A DNA stretch of 39,759 nucleotides from a virus: IMG/VR virus record IMGVR_UViG_3300028558_000057, positions 1-39,759 of that record; one strand, written 5' to 3'. The notes beneath the pieces were generated by a model. It made no database searches. It was not told the origin of the DNA and saw only the letters and a program-made list of their open reading frames with translations. A program made the position numbers and the translations under genes. Each line of letters opens with the position of its first letter. The stretch's first letter is position 1. Positions 37,480-39,759 of this stretch are shown here, piece after piece.

Positions 37480-38580
37480 CTACTCCAACTCCGCCTTGGC
37501 ATCGTCGGCTCCGAAAGCGCCGGCCTGGTCTCTGCGCTTGAGTTCGTCTAGCAACGCTTTGAACAGGGCAGGGTCGCTCTTGATGGCCTGAAGAGTGTCT
37601 CCTTCGCTAGACCACTTTTGCTCGCCGAAAATGTAGGTGCGATTGTTGGGGCGCTCGAAAAGACCTCGGTTCTTGGCGAGGGTGAAGACCTCCTCGTGCT
37701 GGTTTACGATGCCGTTTCTGTAGTCCAGCGTGAACTCCCCAGAACGACCCTTGGGGCCGCAGGAGTTGTCCTTCATCTTCACGAAAATCCGATGAGCCGT
37801 CTGGTCAGCATTCTCGCGCGAGTCTTTCTGTGACTCATTGACGAAAGCGTTGCCAGAAATGTCCCCTCGACCTTCTTTGTTCTTGTTCGGCTCCACCATG
37901 ACGAAGTATTCGGCATAGTGCTGAACGCCGAAGGCGGCAGCCATCTTGAACTTGTTCCCGCGCTTCTGCTCCAAAAGGTCCATCTCGGCTCGAACGTGCG
38001 CGGTCAAGATGACGGCGAACTTGTACTTGCGCTGAACGGCGAGGATTCGCTTGAGGCCCTCTTGAATAGTCAGGGCGTGGTCACCGATCTGCATCGTGGC
38101 GATCGTGTCCGCGTTCATCGCCCGACGACCTTGAATGCCGGTGATACTATCAATAATGACCAACTTCAGTGGCATTCCGTCCTGACAGAAAGCCGCGATC
38201 TCTTGCTCGATACGATCGAACACGAGCACCGGGTTGTTGACCGAATAGGCCAGGTACCGCGTGGTGTCGATGCCCCACATGTTGGCGTCAGCTTCGGTAA
38301 GCTGACCCTCTTCACGAAGCTCGGTGTCGAACTTGATCGCAAAAGCTTCTGGATCGTCCTTGTGCAGCTGTCCGATGATGGCGTTCGAAAGCACCGTTTT
38401 GCCCGCCTTAGGAGGGCCGAATAGACACATCGAGTAGCCGAGAGGAAGTCCCCACCCCTTCCCGAAGATGGCGTTGACGCTCGGACTAGGGGTACGGATG
38501 ACGTGATCGTGCGGGTTGTAGTTGCCTACGACGGCGCCTTCGAGAGCTTGGAGTTTTGCGAGCCAGTTCTTGCCTGCCAA
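37480..38580 (-). CDS. RecA/UvsX-like recombinase
   Basis: A 366-aa ATP-dependent strand-exchange protein. Walker A GPPKAGKT (55-62) and Walker B LVIIDSITG (140-148). A conserved Glu/Asp and Gln-type sequence follows the NTPase core (AVILTAHVRAEMD). Size and operon (with primase and helicase) match phage UvsX. TTG 38580 is the most upstream in-frame start, with GAAAGG at a suitable distance. The C-terminus is acidic, as in RecA. Confidence 0.85.
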   Translation of the reverse strand: MAGKNWLAKLQALEGAVVGNYNPHDHVIRTPSPSVNAIFGKGWGLPLGYSMCLFGPPKAGKTVLSNAIIGQLHKDDPEAFAIKFDTELREEGQLTEADANMWGIDTTRYLAYSVNNPVLVFDRIEQEIAAFCQDGMPLKLVIIDSITGIQGRRAMNADTIATMQIGDHALTIQEGLKRILAVQRKYKFAVILTAHVRAEMDLLEQKRGNKFKMAAAFGVQHYAEYFVMVEPNKNKEGRGDISGNAFVNESQKDSRENADQTAHRIFVKMKDNSCGPKGRSGEFTLDYRNGIVNQHEEVFTLAKNRGLFERPNNRTYIFGEQKWSSEGDTLQAIKSDPALFKALLDELKRRDQAGAFGADDAKAELE

Positions 38581-38608
38581 GGGAGCCTTTCTATGATGGA
38601 CGTGAAGG

Positions 38609-39208
38609 TTAGTAGCGAGCTTTGCCGAAACCGGTAGAGCGGGGGGGCGAAGCGGGGGGTGGTGATGCCGGCCTGGAACGGTCGTCGGCGAGACCAGAGC
38701 TTCCGCCGCCCTTGAGATTGGGGTTCTGCCGCGCCTGCATGTTGTACGTATCTTCCGACATGATCTTCTTCACGGCAGAGAACGCGTTCTCGAAAGATGT
38801 CAATTTGCCACGAAGATATGCGACGATTGCAGTGAGCTGATCCTCGGTTTCCAACAACGCCTGGTACTCGGCATCCAATGTGATGATCGCGTCCCGGTTC
38901 GCGTCGTTTGAGGTGAGGTGCTTTTCTTTAAGTATCGACGGGACGGTGTCGACGAGAAGGACAGCGCGGCGATTCGCAGTCTGTCTCTCGGCCGCCAGCT
39001 TCTCTGCGGCCAGCTGCACGGTGAGCTTGTGGAGATTTCGCCAAGCCTCGTTGAATTCGCGCAGCAGCTCGGGAGCCTTCTGAGGGGTGACGAAAGCGAT
39101 CTCGGCCTGGCGAGCCTCGGCGGTCAGAATCGCACCGAGATCGACAATCAAGGGACCGCTGTCCTTACGACCGGCGGGGCAAACAAGTTCGGTACCAGTG
39201 AAGAGCAT
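38609..39208 (-). CDS. replication/recombination-associated protein of unknown family
   Basis: A 199-aa protein from ATG 39208, which has AAGGA at a good distance. The same frame is open to 39316, but that extension runs through a terminator. The middle (about 50-150) is helical and charged (PELLREFNEAWRNLHKLTVQLAAEKLAAERQ). The C-terminal 40 residues are Pro/Ser/Gly-rich and probably disordered. Last codons ARY-stop resemble a degenerate class 1 motif (CGCTACTA). The position before the recombinase suggests a loader or ssDNA-binding partner, unproven. Confidence 0.65.
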   Translation of the reverse strand: MLFTGTELVCPAGRKDSGPLIVDLGAILTAEARQAEIAFVTPQKAPELLREFNEAWRNLHKLTVQLAAEKLAAERQTANRRAVLLVDTVPSILKEKHLTSNDANRDAIITLDAEYQALLETEDQLTAIVAYLRGKLTSFENAFSAVKKIMSEDTYNMQARQNPNLKGGGSSGLADDRSRPASPPPASPPRSTGFGKARY

Positions 39209-39221
39209 GAAATCCTTTTGA

Positions 39222-39259
39222 AAGAAAAAGTCCCGAGGCGAACTGTTCGCCTCGGGACT
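39222..39259 (-). terminator. strong Rho-independent terminator
   Basis: A 14-bp perfect stem (39229-39242 with 39246-39259) and a 3-nt loop. On the minus strand it is followed by TTTTTCTTTC. It ends the 39276 gene's transcript and lies 14 nt before ATG 39208, so the next gene needs read-through or its own promoter. Confidence 0.9.
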
Positions 39260-39275
39260 GTGCAGTGTGCGGTGA

Positions 39276-39759
39276 CTACTTTTTCGGGCTGAACTTCTTA
39301 AGGAAGTCCTCGTCACTCAGCTCATTCGGGTCCTCTTCAGGGGCAACGTCGTCCTCGGGCTCGTCGACGTCCTCTTGCCCAGCTTCTGCCGCCGCTTCGA
39401 GGGCCGCTGCCTCAGCACGGGCAGCCTCTTCCGCAGCCTTTGCGGCTTCCTCGGCTGCTTTCTTCTTGGCTGCGATGGCTTCCAGACGGGCCGCGATTGC
39501 CGGATTGACAGCCGGCGCAGCAGGATCCGTGGTCGTCTTCTTCTCTGCGGTCTTCGGCGGTGCTTTCTCCGCAGGTGCCTTGACCGGAGCCTTGGTCTCG
39601 GTCTTCTTGTTGCCGTCGAAGATGCGGTCGATCTCCTCCGGGTCCTCTGCCGCTTCCACCACCGCCTTGATTTGGTCGAAGGTCAGCTCGGTCCCCACGA
39701 ACGCGACGTCCTTGCACTCGGTCAAGAGCTTGGTGCACTCCGCTTCGCTGAGCGCTCCC
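39276..39759 (-). CDS. C-terminal part of a gene running off the window
   Basis: The minus-strand frame is open to the window edge (codons from 39758), so the start lies outside. The visible 160 residues begin with helices (ALSEAECTKLLTECKDVAF, TFDQIKAVVEAAEDPEEIDRIF). A Lys/Ala/Pro-rich linker and a long Ala/Glu/Lys helix (about residues 85-125 of the visible part) follow, then a very acidic tail ending in KKFSPKK. Acidic tails of this kind occur in phage ssDNA-binding proteins, but no core domain is visible, so no function is assigned. Confidence 0.7.
   Translation of the reverse strand, partial: GALSEAECTKLLTECKDVAFVGTELTFDQIKAVVEAAEDPEEIDRIFDGNKKTETKAPVKAPAEKAPPKTAEKKTTTDPAAPAVNPAIAARLEAIAAKKKAAEEAAKAAEEAARAEAAALEAAAEAGQEDVDEPEDDVAPEEDPNELSDEDFLKKFSPKK

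Noticed and set aside
1-39759. CRISPR array, rRNA or insertion sequence
   Set aside because: No regularly spaced repeats, no rRNA-like sequence and no transposase or terminal inverted repeats were seen.

Overview
The window is a stretch of a double-stranded DNA tailed phage, or a prophage of one. It carries a contractile-tail baseplate module, a CHAP-type lysin, a phage replication/recombination module and a tyrosine integrase, so a temperate myovirus is the simplest reading. The host cannot be fixed from sequence. Leaderless-looking starts and one actinophage-like hypothetical protein (9138-9659) point to an actinobacterium. The lipoprotein at 122 would also fit a myxobacterium. No rRNA, complete tRNA or CRISPR array was seen.

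Layout. 1-1422 (+): accessory genes, including a lipoprotein with a possible beta/gamma-crystallin-like domain, a small gene behind a promoter-operator, and a zinc-ribbon protein. 1423-2791: non-coding, with an attP-like site (3' half of a tRNA-Gln flanked by direct repeats) and stacked terminators. 2792-7602 (+): a run of small, mostly unknown, translationally coupled genes, including three zinc-ribbon paralogues. 7599-10505 (-): two tiny ORFs, the integrase and four small genes. 10546-28296 (+): tail genes, namely a LysM/gp25-like baseplate protein, a giant baseplate J protein with Kelch repeats, a second Kelch protein, a tube-like protein, a fibre candidate, a polyglycine protein, the lysin and a small protein. 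28228-34528 (-): holin-like membrane protein, Dda/RecD-like helicase, two HNH-AP2 endonucleases, a HAD nucleotidase, peptide deformylase, a CYTH phosphatase-like protein and a membrane-anchored coiled-coil protein. 34529-34906: structured divergent intergenic region. 34907-36001 (+): a possible sigma-like protein. 35985-39759 (-): broken HNH gene, primase, RecA/UvsX-like recombinase and accessory proteins.

The most striking feature is a pair of short directional motifs tied to gene starts. Class 1 (AGTTTCGCTACTA) precedes small, integrase-region and nucleic-acid-metabolism genes on both strands. Class 2 (GCAATCTT) precedes tail and lysis genes. In both, a hexamer (TACTAN or AATCTT) usually ends exactly 6 nt before the ATG/GTG, and usually there is no Shine-Dalgarno sequence. 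This is the geometry expected of a -10 element driving a leaderless mRNA, and the two classes split roughly into early/middle and late genes. A phage sigma-like factor may be encoded at 34907. Within operons, most neighbouring genes overlap by 4 nt (ATGA/GTGA).
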